Below, piece by piece: positions 1 through 13,600 of a stretch of DNA of 64,000 bases; the stretch's first letter is position 1, and each line of letters begins with the position of its first letter. Source of the stretch: Echinococcus granulosus. Lineage: Eukaryota; Platyhelminthes; Cestoda; Cyclophyllidea; Taeniidae. The notes beneath the pieces are model-generated. The model was not told the origin of the DNA, did not search any database, and saw only the letters and a program-made list of their open reading frames with translations. The stretch spans positions 309,198 to 373,197 of the forward strand of contig NW_020170384.1 in the NCBI RefSeq assembly GCF_000524195.1. The letters run 5' to 3'. The position numbers and the translations under genes are program-made.

Positions 1-3000
1 AGCTAAAATGTGAAAGGAGAGAGCCTCAGCAATCGCAACCCTCAAGTTGTTGACACTTTCCGCAAGCGTTCCTCGTGCTCCGTTCTTATTTCACCTGTTT
101 TAGGCAAGTGTAAACTCAGAAAAAAATTGGCGAAAGAAGAGAAGTCGCAAACGATAAACAATCAGCAGTGCACATGCATGGTGAATTTTCTCCCTCAAGA
201 GGAAAATCATGTGTACAATGGTTTGACCTCCATGCACACAAATGAAATGAAGCACCGATGAAAATGCCTTTCGAGGGAGAACAATAACAAACAAAAATTT
301 CCCTTAAAAGCTTATTTGCAAATCGTGGAGCATGGCTACGAAGACTGCCTTCACCTATGCCTCGAAAATGATGATAAAGCATTGTATGACATTTTGCCGC
401 GGTTTTGAAATGGTTAGATTTAAGTTCTCAAATCTATAGTGCAATAGCAAGCTCCTTCAAGTTTCTGGCTTTAAAATTTCCATCAATAGTTTTGAGGCAG
501 AATCACCACAAGTAAGTTCCTTCTGGGAAAGCCAGTGATGAGTGCCTTTGAACCATTCAGAAAGCATTTATTTATTACCCTACGATGCCGGAGGGGTGGA
601 GGAAGGTAGGGAGGAGCAAGAGAGGAAGGAAATAATTTATAGTGTCGTAATAATTCCGATGAGAGCAAGTGTGGGCCAGGTGCGGTGGGAAAGCCCATCA
701 CCCTCTCCCCTAGCACACACAAACACGTGCAGATGGCGTAAGTGACCTGGACACTCAAAACCGCAACAATGACGGGCTTGCCTTTGAAACGAAAGCGGCC
801 AAAAGTCCGTTCTCAGTCAGCTTTACAATGATCTTGACTGGGGCACTCAACTAAACTTCACAAATGGGTTGCTTATGGGTTCAAATGACAGGCACGTGAC
901 ACCATATTCCTGCTTAGACGTACGAAAAACAACTTTATGAATAAATGGGCTTAAGTTAAGACCCAAGTCTATGCCTTATGACATTTTAACGGGTTAGTGT
1001 AAGAGGATAAATACTGCATTAAACACGATCGAGGATTGGAGATTTGTACCGCTTACAAAAGTCTTGGGGTTGTGCACCGCGTACAGTAAAGCTGCCCACT
1101 TTAATTTTCCTTCATAGAACGCTTATCACTGTCCCTGCAGCCAAATAACATATAGTTTGACTGTGTGCGTTACCAGGAGAGCTTTTCCGATCTCTTCTGG
1201 TTGGGCTTCCACACCGATGGCATCTAGCTCTCCTCAAGCTGCCTATACTTTTATTCCCCCAGGCCTAATCAACGCACATGATGAAACCTTAAAACGCCTT
1301 AAGAGATGAATGGAAGCCCTAGGATAAGCTAAGTGGTGTAGAGGCAGCTTTTAAACCATGGATCGCTTGCTTCAAAATGAGGCTGAATGTATGGGAGATC
1401 GCAGTTTGTTCGTAAATAAATAATCATTTGGCAGGCAACTCAAGCATTAAATAATTTGGAGCGTGATGGATATATTTTTTTCGGCAGTGGTTTAAGTTCA
1501 GAGCTGAGAAACATAAGAACAGTGGCATTCACACAACGACCAGACAACAGCTTCACAACGCCACCCGCTAGCCGGTTCAATTCTGACATTTAGAAAGTGG
1601 GACAAAGATCGAGAGAGTGGGTTTCGAGACAATTTAAACTGCCCTAAAAAAATTAAAACGACATTTGATGGCATATGGAGGAGGATTGCCTGAAAAACCA
1701 AAGCATTGAAAATCGTAAAGGAAGGAGGGGGCGGGAAGGGGAGAAGGAAAGGTGTAAGGGGAGCAGGTTCGGCATAAAAATGGGGGATTTTCGCGTCTAG
1801 AAACCAATAGCCAGATGAATTAACGGATAAGGCGAAAAAAAATACGATCTCAACTTCCTTATCTTTTGTTGTAGCTTGATAAACAAAGTAGGAAAAAATA
1901 ATCTAAACCACATACGCATGTCAGGAATGCTAATAATTTATAAGGAAATTGAACTTCCATGTGAGATTGAAAAATATTTTTAGCAAGAACAAATTCACGA
2001 GCCTCCGTGAGGATCCACGAATACTGGTTGATACGAAATGACAATGTTTGAATTCCGAAACCCACAGAAAAACATATTCATTGTAGATACTACACCACAT
2101 TACGTTTTAAAAGATTAGTGACTTAAGCGAGCGCTATTCCTGTTGGATTTAGAAGCGAGTGACAAATTCGGAAGCAAAGTCGCATTCCATCAAGATAAAC
2201 TCCAAGTTCAAGCCCTAAACCAAGTGCTACCAAAGTTCAAGGAGTATCTCCTATCATCTTAGTGACAAAGCTGGAAAAATTAACTCCACATAGAACGCGT
2301 GAACTATGGATATGTGGGAGACTTCGCAACATTCTGTTACAAAGGTTCACTGATGCAAATCAATGCGCTATTTAGCTTTAGAGATGAGTACCTTCTCTTC
2401 ACGGAAAAAAGCATGCTGGCCATAATATGGTTAAAGTGGATCATGATGATGGTTGACAATATTGAGTTTAATTAATTTGCAAATTACTCCTCAGTAGATT
2501 TAATCAAAACAAGTGGATGAGTAAGGTACTTAGGAAGAAGAGATACTTCTCTACCAAATCAACATCTAATCCATAGAACGGGTTTGTTCAACTTTTTAAT
2601 ACCTTTACCACAGGCTAGCTGGAAAATAGCTAGGCCTTGTTCTCTCAAAAGGAGAAATATGGTGGATTCAAATGCACCAAAAAAACCAGTGTATCCATTC
2701 GCTCGTGAAATGTGGGAAATTATATGAACACATTGAATGGAGGAGTTTACACGGGTGTATGCACAGGCATTGAAAGACTAAAAAAGGAACGAAATGTGAG
2801 AACAGATAAAATGGATGCTGCTGCAAGTACACACTCACACAGTGTGGTAGTTCAGGAGAAAAATTTTTATGATGCAAAACTCCAAAAGAAAGTCGATTCA
2901 GTAAATCAAGTCACATGTGCATCAGACTTCACAATTTGATACGATGTGACGCTTCAGTTGAAAAGTTCACTAACAAAAGTGACAGCATCATTCGACGAGT

Positions 3001-4662
3001 AGAAGCTTCGAATGGAAGTTATCAGTTGGTAGGAACGCAAAAAAATGGTCATTTGGCAGTAGTGAGATCCTATTTGAAAGGACTACGCTGACCTCCCATT
3101 AATAATGCAATAAACGACGCACATTATCCGCAACCACACAGTACTGTTGCCATTATTGTAAAAAACTGTCTTATTTTTTCCTACAGAGGGGACTCAGGAT
3201 ATGACATCAACTACTTTTATTGATTTATCATATGCAGGTGTTAAAGGGACTGAAGGGAGTAACAGAGTTCCAGCGACATTCAAGACCGAGTTCGGCAAAC
3301 ACAAAGAGCCAGCATTCTGAAGATCATGAAAACGTCACTAGCCTCGTATAATAGTACACAAGCCTAGATGAATGGAGAAGTGCTCAACGATTTGCTCAGA
3401 TATCCAAGCATAGGTTGTTATGTATTTACATCGAATGCGCGAGTTCAGAAGAGAAATTACCAAAAAAGCAAACAGTATACTACACCATTACGATCTTTGT
3501 GAAGAACATGAATTTCGCACATAAAGACGCTTAAGGTAGATAGAGCTACTTTGAATCATAACTTCTAAAAAGCTACAATTTAAGTGTAAATTTTATTAGT
3601 GCTAAATTTAAAATGCTAAGGTTTGTTATAATGAGTTGCTGCAGACATTTTTTCGCCGTAAAGAAGGATAAAAAGAAGCGAGAACGACGGGAACGTGTAA
3701 AGGTATCAGTGTCGCATGCAGCACTATTACTTGTGGGAATTCTGCCTTAAAACGGATTTACACCTGAGTGTTGTGTAACGATGCCGAGCTGACGACACTT
3801 TTAAGCCGGCGCAGTGCAATGGAAAGATGATTGTTTTCATTTTCCGGTTCCATCTCGGTGCCATGACGTTGAGTTCATGTTATTTCTGCTAAGAGGGCGC
3901 CAAACCTTCTGCGAATTGAATACAAACGAAATCAGGCAAACATCCCCTAATGTTCCCAAGGACGACTCAAATGCTATAAGAGGAACCATAACAGGGTTAC
4001 GGGGGTATCAAAATGACGTAAAAGTAGCATTCTATCGAGACTAGTGGCGTTAAACAAATATTTATATCCACTCAGCGAGGTAGACCAAACAATCAATGTG
4101 AATGTTGCAAGGCATGGAAAGCAAAGCACTAGTGTAAAACGGTGATATCGGAGAGGCAAACCCAACAAATACAGTATGCTTCTTCGAAACACCTCAAATC
4201 ACGTTAACCATTTGTCATTAAAACGACCGCAATTCTTTACCGTCTACCTTTAGCTTTGATCTTTAAATAAAAAAGTCTGCTTCCAAATTCTTATCTTAGA
4301 CTCCCCGGCCTGAGGCAAGCAGAATTGCTCTCTCACTCGATTCCTCTGATTGGCTAATATCATTTACAGATAGACGGAAAATGTGCTAGTAACTACTATC
4401 AAACGAAAGGCAATCGAAATGCTGTAAAGACGTGGGAACGGAGCCACCCTTTGTCTCCGGTACTTAATCACCAGTCACGTACGCATAAGCCATATCCTCG
4501 GCTTACTTATACCCATCGGTGAAAAAGGACATCCGTGGTGAAGCCTTCGTTTCCTGATCATGCTAGTTGAAAAGTCGAGAGAATTCAAACTCGCGCACAT
4601 AAATGCTAGCAATTGACGACGCGTCAGCCAAAGACTCAGTCACCGATTACACTAAAGTTTCA
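1..4662. other. Intergenic AT-rich sequence, no gene recognised
   Basis: Both strands hold only short open frames (under about 92 codons) with no recognisable domain, and most pair with an equally good frame on the opposite strand, as expected by chance. It lies downstream of the RALBP1 stop on the minus strand. I saw no RNA gene, tandem repeat or complete mobile element. One short ATG-led stretch with a donor-like end (3631-3702) is listed under findings. The 3' untranslated region of RALBP1 should occupy some of the sequence just below 4663, but I saw no canonical polyadenylation hexamer that I would commit to. Confidence 0.6.
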
Positions 4663-7600
4663 TCAAATATTAGCACCAACCTCAATTCGGGCGATTTCCG
4701 CCTCTTGCGAGTGAATGCGTGATTTGAGGTCGTGTTGGCAGGCCATGAGTTCTTGTTGGCGTACTGCCCAGTAGTTGCAGATGGAGAGGGGATACTGTGA
4801 GGCGGGGTCTAGCTTCGGGTGATCTTGGAGTGATGGTTGGGTTCCCAGTTTCACCTCCTCCTGGGTAATTCTCGCCTCCTCCACCGCCGCCGGCTTTCCG
4901 ACCTCATCGCTGCTAGCCATGACCACTGTTGCCAACGCTTCCACGCACGGTATCGGTGTGATGGGCCATTCGACGGGAAAGCTCTCCACTTTGGGAGTAG
5001 GCACTTCATCCATTGTTAGTGTGCCTTCTCGTAAAAGAGATGCCCTGGCTTCACTGTCAAGTGATGCAGCAGAAACCTTCCTTGCTACCACCTCAGTAAC
5101 TGGTTTCCTAAAATGTTGAGGCACGCGTAAAATAAACAACCATACACCTAGGGGGTCAATCCAACTGACTTCATTTCAAATTTTGTCTCTGAAATGCTAT
5201 TCGATGCAGAATGGAATATCAAGGCCCTACCGTCGGCTTGATAGCAGATTTAATAGGAATATACAGTAAAAATGGGAATCAGCCAAGAATTTGCGACAAA
5301 CAAAATTCCGATTCACAAGTAGAAAGCAACCGAAAATTTGACAAAAAAAACACTAAAATAGGCGACCACCTTAATAAGGAAATTTTCGCCGATCTCTTGT
5401 CCCCAAAATCTCCTAAAACCAGAGCAAAATAGCATGCTTGAGATACAAATGCAATTTCGTCCAGATGTTTTCTCTCGTATCAAAAGTATTTTGGAGGCAA
5501 CAGCTCGACTAAATGTCAGGATGCCTAAATTGGGTTCAATCGAGGTGGCAGCACATACACTCAAAGGAGAGTGGGAGTTTGCTTAGATAAACTCGCAGAA
5601 ATACGTTTCAATCTCACCTATTCTGTACGCACGCCAATTTAGGTAATCTCAAATGCCATCATACCTAACTGCCTTTCCATCATTTTTGAGATCGCTACTG
5701 ACTAGTAATAATGGTTTTGTCAGTCCAGTAGCAAATTTAACACTGATTTAGAGCGCAGACAAGATTTAGTCTGCTTTCCACGATGTGTCTTGATTTTGGA
5801 CTGCACCTTCGAAGTTGACGGCGATAAAAGTAGTTGAAGAGAGTGCCATTTAAGCTCAATTTAGTCAACGTTTTATGCAGAACAGAATTTGCGTTATGAA
5901 ACCCTATGATTACAATTGCATGCTCAATACTATGAATAAAGCCAGACAGGGGGAGAATGCGATTTTATTTTGGTGCAGCGGTGACATGGAATCAACCTTG
6001 ATTTTTTTCCTAAATACTGGCAAAATAAAAACAACTAAAATGCGATTTCGGAAAACGGCGGTGTATTTTCTGATGTTATCTGAGTCACTGGTCTAGCAGT
6101 GGGGGTAAGTGGCTGTGGATGTAGTAGATGGCACGTGAATGAATAACGCGGGACGAAAAGGTGATCAATGGGCGCCGTTAATAAGGTTGATCTGTCGCCT
6201 TCTCATATAAAGAAGGGAAAGCAGGAATGGAAAAAAAATCTGAGAACAAAACCTATTTCTCCAAATTCTGAAATAATAGCTAGCCATAATCGAGTGAGAA
6301 AGATTTATTCACTTTCAAGTTGCAAGCATGCTAACTGATAGTCATCTGTTTCTGAGGGCACATCGTATTCAATGGAGATGATTTTTTTGCAAACGATCGT
6401 TTCCCCAGAGATTGAGGCCTGCTTATGCAATTAAAAACTATAGAAGAATTGGGGAATACGAATGTTATCTTGGAATCTGAGAGATGATGATTTACAAGAG
6501 AAATGGAAATGCATCAACTGCTTTGCAAGACCTTAAACATAGGTAAATTTTATGCATGAATTGAATGCAAAAGCAAAAAAGCACGGTGTAAATATCGTGA
6601 TTTCGCATACGAATCTTAAAAAAAAACGCGACATGCAAAAAACAGCCCATCTACATTAATCATGGGTACCTAGCGTGCTTTGTAAGTGAAATTTTTTTGC
6701 ATGTTGGCACTTATTTTCAAAATATTGGCCGAATGAAGCAAGTCTTACCGTATTTTGAACTTGCGCCGACAAATGCGACCCTTACCCCCCACTTTATGCA
6801 CCAAAGGTAAACCATAAGAAATAAGGAGCGAGTTTTGAACCACAGTACACAACACGACGTTCCCGTGTGTATGTAAAGTTCAAGTACAATAACTGGACCA
6901 CACTTCGCCTCAGGCTAGTAAAAACATCTTCATTGATGGTATCCGGGACAACGGTCAGGATCTAAAATATACTTCCTTAAAAAGTTACCGCTCTAAATGT
7001 GGGAACTTTTTCTCCTTAATATAGGCAAGGGAAGATTTAACCTCAAAAATTAGAAAATCGACCAACTGCAAACAGGCCGAAATGGTGGAGGGTATTCGAC
7101 ATTTAATTTAAATTAACATGATTGTTTTAGCGTTGCAATTTTTTCGAAACACGAATGAAAAGGGATTGACTTAATCCTAAAATCACTAATTTGTTGCATA
7201 ACTTTGAACTGCGAAAAGCGGTAATATATGACCGTTGGTCAATAGGAATACGCTCGAACGCATTGATTGAGTTCACTTAAGAGGGAAGATGAGCACATGC
7301 CTGGAAAAAAAACAATCCGGTGCAGACTCAAGTGCCTAGCATATAGGTATGATGAGCAGTAAAAAATGGACAATTACACAAATATGCGCGAGATGGATGA
7401 GATGGTAGATCGCTGGAAATACCTCAAAGAGAAGTCAAACACTTCCTCAGTATCCAGTGACTCGGAGGGAATCAGTTCGCGTAGAGGATGAGTCGGCACT
7501 GGAGGCCTCTCTTGGCACCGTTTAAGACGCCGCTTCAGCATAGTCACCGTCTGCTGGAGTTCCCAAAACTCCGCGTCTAGACTGCCAGAACTGCCAATCT

Positions 7601-10600
7601 GACCACCTACAACTGCCGACGCGCGGTGCTTCTGCCGTCCACTCAAGCGCTTTGAAAGCGGAGAGACAAAATCAAATTGGGAGACGGGAAGGCGGGAACT
7701 TGCCGGCTTTGAGGCTGAAATATGCCAAACAAACATTGTAAAGGGAGCCCAAGCGAACCGGTGTAACTAAAAATGTATCAATTATGCTACTCAAGTGTAA
7801 ATTACCAACACCCAAACAATATAATAAAAAGCCCGATAGTTAACAGTCTTTTAGTTTAAAGTAAAAATATTTATGCAGAAATTGTGAAGGTTTAGTAGGA
7901 CTGATTTGAGTGTTTATTTATGAACGAAAGTGCATCACATCTGCACTTAAAATGCATATGGGCACTCATTTTGAACACCATATCCTGTTTGCCATGCTCT
8001 TTCGGTTCAATATTGACTGTTCACGTCAGAGTAGAAATATAAATGCCATTTCTCGAAGAAAGCTAATCTGGGTGACTAAAAACACTACGGCCATATCCGA
8101 CTGATATTCCAGCAGCTGAAAACCTCTAAAGACGGGATGGAGCTGTGACTAGTTCACAGTGAAACCAAATGTCGAAAACAACGATCCAACATACAGATTA
8201 ACGTGATAAATCTAGTTTTTACCTATCCTTTATGTTCCAATGACCGTCAGCATCTTCGCGTGCACGTAAATCGTGACAAATCCTTCCCCACGCTTAAGAA
8301 GTCAAACATGAGAAAATGAAGCCAGAGCGGCTTCGATAAATAAAATATTACTGTAACAAATGTAGATGAAAGATACTGGGCACTGTTATCATCTACATGC
8401 ACTTTGTAATTCATTTTCTATGATAAATGAATCGTACTAAAAAGACCCTTTGTCCCTTCAAATATTTCATTTGCCGTTTCTGTTTCCGTAAAAGATGTCT
8501 AGAGGTATTAAGGCCAAGCGTGTGGCTGATATTATTGGCTTGTATCGTAATTACTTCGTTGTGCAGTTGAACGACTTTATCTCTAGTGATACCGGGTGGT
8601 TGACTAAAAAAATGTAGCGCCTCCGACTCCTTCATCTTCAAAGCCGGAAGCCTTACAGCAGATATTTTACCGGATGTCTGTAAATTACGTCTTAACGTAG
8701 TATTTAAAGTCGCAAAGCGCATTAGCTATCGCGATAAAATTGCTTCATTAATTTGAAAGTCGCATGAAGCTTGCACAACTTTGGAACCGTAAAACTCACA
8801 TAGGGAAACCACAGTAGATATCATCTATCGTAATCAGCTATACATATACCTTCAAAATTTCACTTTCACACGTCTCATGAGCTGAGATAGCAGTTGTATC
8901 AGGTAACTGTAAGGTTTAAAAATTATAATAGAGGAGGCAAAACTTGCATACCTTCCTAAAATAAGCTAGATTAAACAAAAATCACTGTTCAAGAAGTAGT
9001 AGCAAAATTTAAAAAGAATGCAATTTAATTCTCATTGACGAAATAGGAATTATTCAGGTTTCTCAAAAACGAGAAACATAAACAGAGCTCTGCGTTGGAG
9101 TGAGAGCATACACCACTGAAATGAGATAAATCTGTAGCGGTAACAGTTGAAAAAAAAATAACCACCTTTCTCAGGTGACGTGGTGACGGGGGTGTTACTG
9201 ACGCTGGCAAAGCCAGTATTGATGGATGTGGTGGCGGTGCCTTCGGTAGTCTTGCATTTGACCAGCTCCTGCTGAACTCTCTCCAGACGTGCTTCGTGCC
9301 GTGTTAGCTCAGCGCGAATAGCCTCTGGGTCGGTCAACTCTAGGAGGGCCCTCTTGCGCTTCATCTTTGTCACTAGGTGTTGCACCTAGCAGATACCAAG
9401 AGGTTGGGCTTAAGAGGTCTGCCAGAAAGCAAGGGACTCGTAATTATCTAATTGCATTAAGAATTTCCGAGTATTTTAATCTGCGCGTATGACCCTGTAC
9501 ATGCGCGCTTTAAACTAGGAATGATTTTATTCACGTAATGCTCCGTCTTGAATGAGTAGGCCCAAAGCGCTCACAATCATTTTCAAAGTGTCTAACTATT
9601 AGGTTTCTACCAGTGACATCATCCGACATATTTAAATACTTATGCCGCATTCTCACGGTTTGAAGCCGAGCTATTCATTCAGGTCACCAAAGGAAATCTC
9701 ATGTTCATTTGTAACTAAACGCGGTATTTATTTGTTCTAAAATGAAATTCGGTAACCCTAAAAATGCTGCATGTTTAAAAGTACAGGTCCACAAAGCCGT
9801 CTCAGCTAGTCACAAAAACAGAGCGATTGAGCTTACAAGAAAATCCTACAAGATCACATAAATCCAACCAAATTTTGAGGATGATTTTACTTAAATTAAT
9901 AGGCACACTGAGGAGCCCCCAAAATACAAAAAATTAAAAATCACCTTAAACTTGTGTTCTCTACACTCACAACATTAATGTTAGGTTCTCATGTGTTCAG
10001 ATTTATCTGCTAATAGTTTTTTTAATGCTGACGAAGTTTAGTCGATCTGAGATTCGACAGTGATACGGGAAGATGGGATACTTTTCAGCCTTAACTAAAT
10101 ATAGCCCGAAGCTCACATTCCTCTTTGATTCCCGCATGGAGTCTCAGGGTATGGCAAAAATGTAGGGGCAAACACATATGCTAACTGCACTAAATCAAAA
10201 AGTAGAACAGAATAGTATCCTCTCGGTTAATTGTCCATTCGATTGGGGGATTGAAGATTTATAGCATAAGCAGCCTGTTTGAATGAAATTAGAGCAGATT
10301 AATGGTCAAGCTTGTGGGTATGAATGACGGAGAGGCTGTTTCATCGGGGCCAAGACTTCGCACTTTAAGATAAAATAAATAATCTGCAAAAACTCACCTT
10401 GCAGACGCTGATTAGTTGCATAACCATAATGACACCAGCACTTACAAATGGGCTGCAAAAGTACACACTCTGTCCCGGCATAAAGCTCTCTAAGTCTTAC
10501 ATCCTCCTTCATGTTCACTCTGTATGCCTTTAAGTAATCACTGAACAGCATTTAAGCAAAATGGGCACTTCCAATTCTGCTCGGAAACATTTTAAGAGAG

Positions 10601-13600
10601 GTAAACATAAAATTGTAGCCGATTTGGTTAAGAGTGAGCATAATCCAGTTTTGAGAGAAACACGTCGTTGAATCTGCATTTTTCTATCTAAAAACTTACC
10701 GTCTTTGGATCCAGGCTAAACATACTCATAACGGATTAGCTACTGCCCATTTGCAGGAATCAAATGCTTCTTACTAGCAAGTAAGAGTTCATGGTTGAAG
10801 ACACAAAAAAGTTACCGAAGCAATGTATAGCACACCATCACAGCTTTAAAACGACAAATGAATAAAAGTGCTATTCCGCTAATCATGTTTACCACTAAAG
10901 CTTATGATTTTACGTCTTTACATATGAGGCTATCATTTAAGACCAATACTTCCGTTTTAATTCGCGTCTAAAAGCTCGTATTTTAAAACTCAGCACATAC
11001 CGCACGCAGCAGAGCTTCGCAAATTTTCACTCTCACAGCAGGACATAATGAAACTTTAATCACCAATCCATTTCAACCGAAAATTGTTGAGGCATTCGCC
11101 ATCCTATGTTATTTAAAACAAATATCCGGAAAATTCACTCGACGCATCCTTGTCTTGAGAATAAATGTATCATAGAGATGTATTTTACTAAGTCGCAAAC
11201 TATTGAAAAGACTTAACAGAAAAAATGATTGCCCACCACAATGAATCGGTTGGGCACAAGTTACACCTTATTATCAGGCTTTTACCTCAAAAGTCTAATG
11301 GTAATCTATAATAAAGCAAAATGAGATCCTACATTCTTTGAGAGGTCAGCGACACAAAATCACAACACGGGCACGAGCCCAACCAGGAGGCCGAACTAAC
11401 AATCACAGAGGATTACTTTTCCCTCGCTCTCAATTGTTTTTGGGCTAGTAACAGGGAGGAGAATTAAAAGTGCGGACGTTTGGACCAACTGATGCCTCAC
11501 CTCCCAAATGAAGGCGTCCTTCTCCGCACTGGCCCTGCCTGAGGCGATCTGCTGGTGGGTGAATGTCAGCAGCGACTCCTGCTTAAATAGCTCATCCTCC
11601 AGCTCAGACAAAGAATCGGGCAGATCAAGAGGCATGAAACCCACCTCGGAGGAAGGTGGGGGCGGTGGCAGAGGAGCCCTATAAGGTCGGTAGGTAAAGG
11701 CCAGGTGAGGAAACAACCAGTGAGGAGAGGCTCGACTGCTCGTATTCTCCAAACCGACCACCCGTGTTGCTTCAGGCTCTGTTAACTCTATTATGGCTTC
11801 TTCTACAAGAGAAGTACAGCAAAGTGCAATAGAGTCATTCAACAGGTATGACAAGAGAACATTCATAATACATTTAAGCGCTTTTTCGAGTGCACTCAAA
11901 AAAAAAATTGCTAGAAGTCAAATATTACAGTATGAGGTGGACCAAAAACATAAAGCACAATTTCTAGAACCAATGAATTGTTCAGTTCATCCTTATTCTG
12001 AAATGTACGAAATTTGGACATCCCTTTGGGGAATCACTGTTTCCAACACGCAGAGATGTCGCTTGTCATCCATCATAAGGATCTTATTTATTACATGATG
12101 ATATGTGCTTACGCATCCTTATAGAAGAAAACATCCACTGCAAAATAAAATCAATTTTTAGTGGTAAAAGGCTGATAAATCTCTAGAATTCTTCGCTTCT
12201 GAAAATCCGGATTAAATCAGAACCTTGAGCTTTTGCCTAAAAGGCCAGTTCGGATAACTCAGGCGATTCGAAGCTGGACATACATCATAGCGTCCAATCA
12301 GAATAGCTATAGACTTTGCCCTGGCAAGATTTGAAGTGGAGCTAAGCGGGGTCAGAATGGCACAATTGACCTTCTGGAGAAGGCTGTAAGAGGAGAGCCA
12401 GGAGACGATGAGACATCCGGAGGGTTGGGGAGAAGACGATGACGAGATTGGAGAGGGTCATTTTGTTGTCGCCAGCACGGTCGATCACACGGATCATATG
12501 CTGCAATAGCCAAGCAAGGAGATAGCGGTTGACGCGCGGTAGCCTCCGATGCACCAGCTCAGCCAGACGGCGCCGCCGGCCACCTCCGTTGCTAGTGTCT
12601 GCCGTTTGATCGCAGATCACCTCGATGGAGGAGCTCAGCTCCGTTGTGAGCAGGGGTTCAGGCAGGCTTCGCAAGAAGTGCTTCAGCACGCTGGTCACCA
12701 CTGCCGGATCGTGTGGTGGCGGCGGTGGTGTAAAAGCCACTTCAGGAAAGGTAGTGCTGCCATCCATAACTTCCAACATCGTGGCTACAATCCAAAGGAA
12801 ATCAATTAATGGCATACCAGAAATCCAATCGTCCAGCTTTTTTCCTTTAGTTTGGAATAGACTTCTAGGGCGGCTAATCTCACTCATCGCCTTCGTGGCA
12901 ACTAATGAGTACCAGTTGGTGAAATATGGGGAAAACCATATATTATTACGTATTGTAATAAGACCAGAACTTATAATGGAATTTTAACTGCTCGATAAAA
13001 ATACGAACACGAGGTGTGTAGGCTGATGCATCCTGGACGTCTGTAATAAATGATCACTCCTACTACAAATCGAATTTACTTTAAAAGCAGCCATGATTGA
13101 GTTTGTGTGCATTCCGATCATTCGAGGCAAAAAATAAGTGCTAAAAAATAGCATAATAGAAAAGAGAATTTTTTATGCACAAAAAAACTCGTTCTAAAAT
13201 AGAAATGACACTGTTTAGTACACCAATAGATTAGGATCCTCGTTTCCGATAATTCGTAGTACGAAAACACAAAACACAGTAATTTTAGGTAGAGCACCAT
13301 TAAAGCAAAAGCTCATATTTAAAAATTGAATTAGATTTCGCCGTGAAGAAGTAGCCCACAGGTTCAGCTCACATGAGAGGCGACTAACGATTTTAATAAA
13401 ACTTTTACTATCTTCTTTAGTAGAAAGGCTTGATATACTACCTGGCTTTTTTCTGTAAAAAAGTGTCTAGGCAAATTCATAGTCTAGACACAGAAAATAC
13501 GCTCTCTTGAAAGGAAGTTGGTAATTACAACGGTAGACTTAAGAATAAACCGATTATGACCGGTTAACAATAGTATTATTCATAGAAATACTATAAAGCG

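Noticed and set aside
12549..12987. Plus-strand frames of 86 and 120 codons
   Set aside because: They are antisense to the RhoGAP exon 12784-12371, whose minus-strand translation has clear homology.
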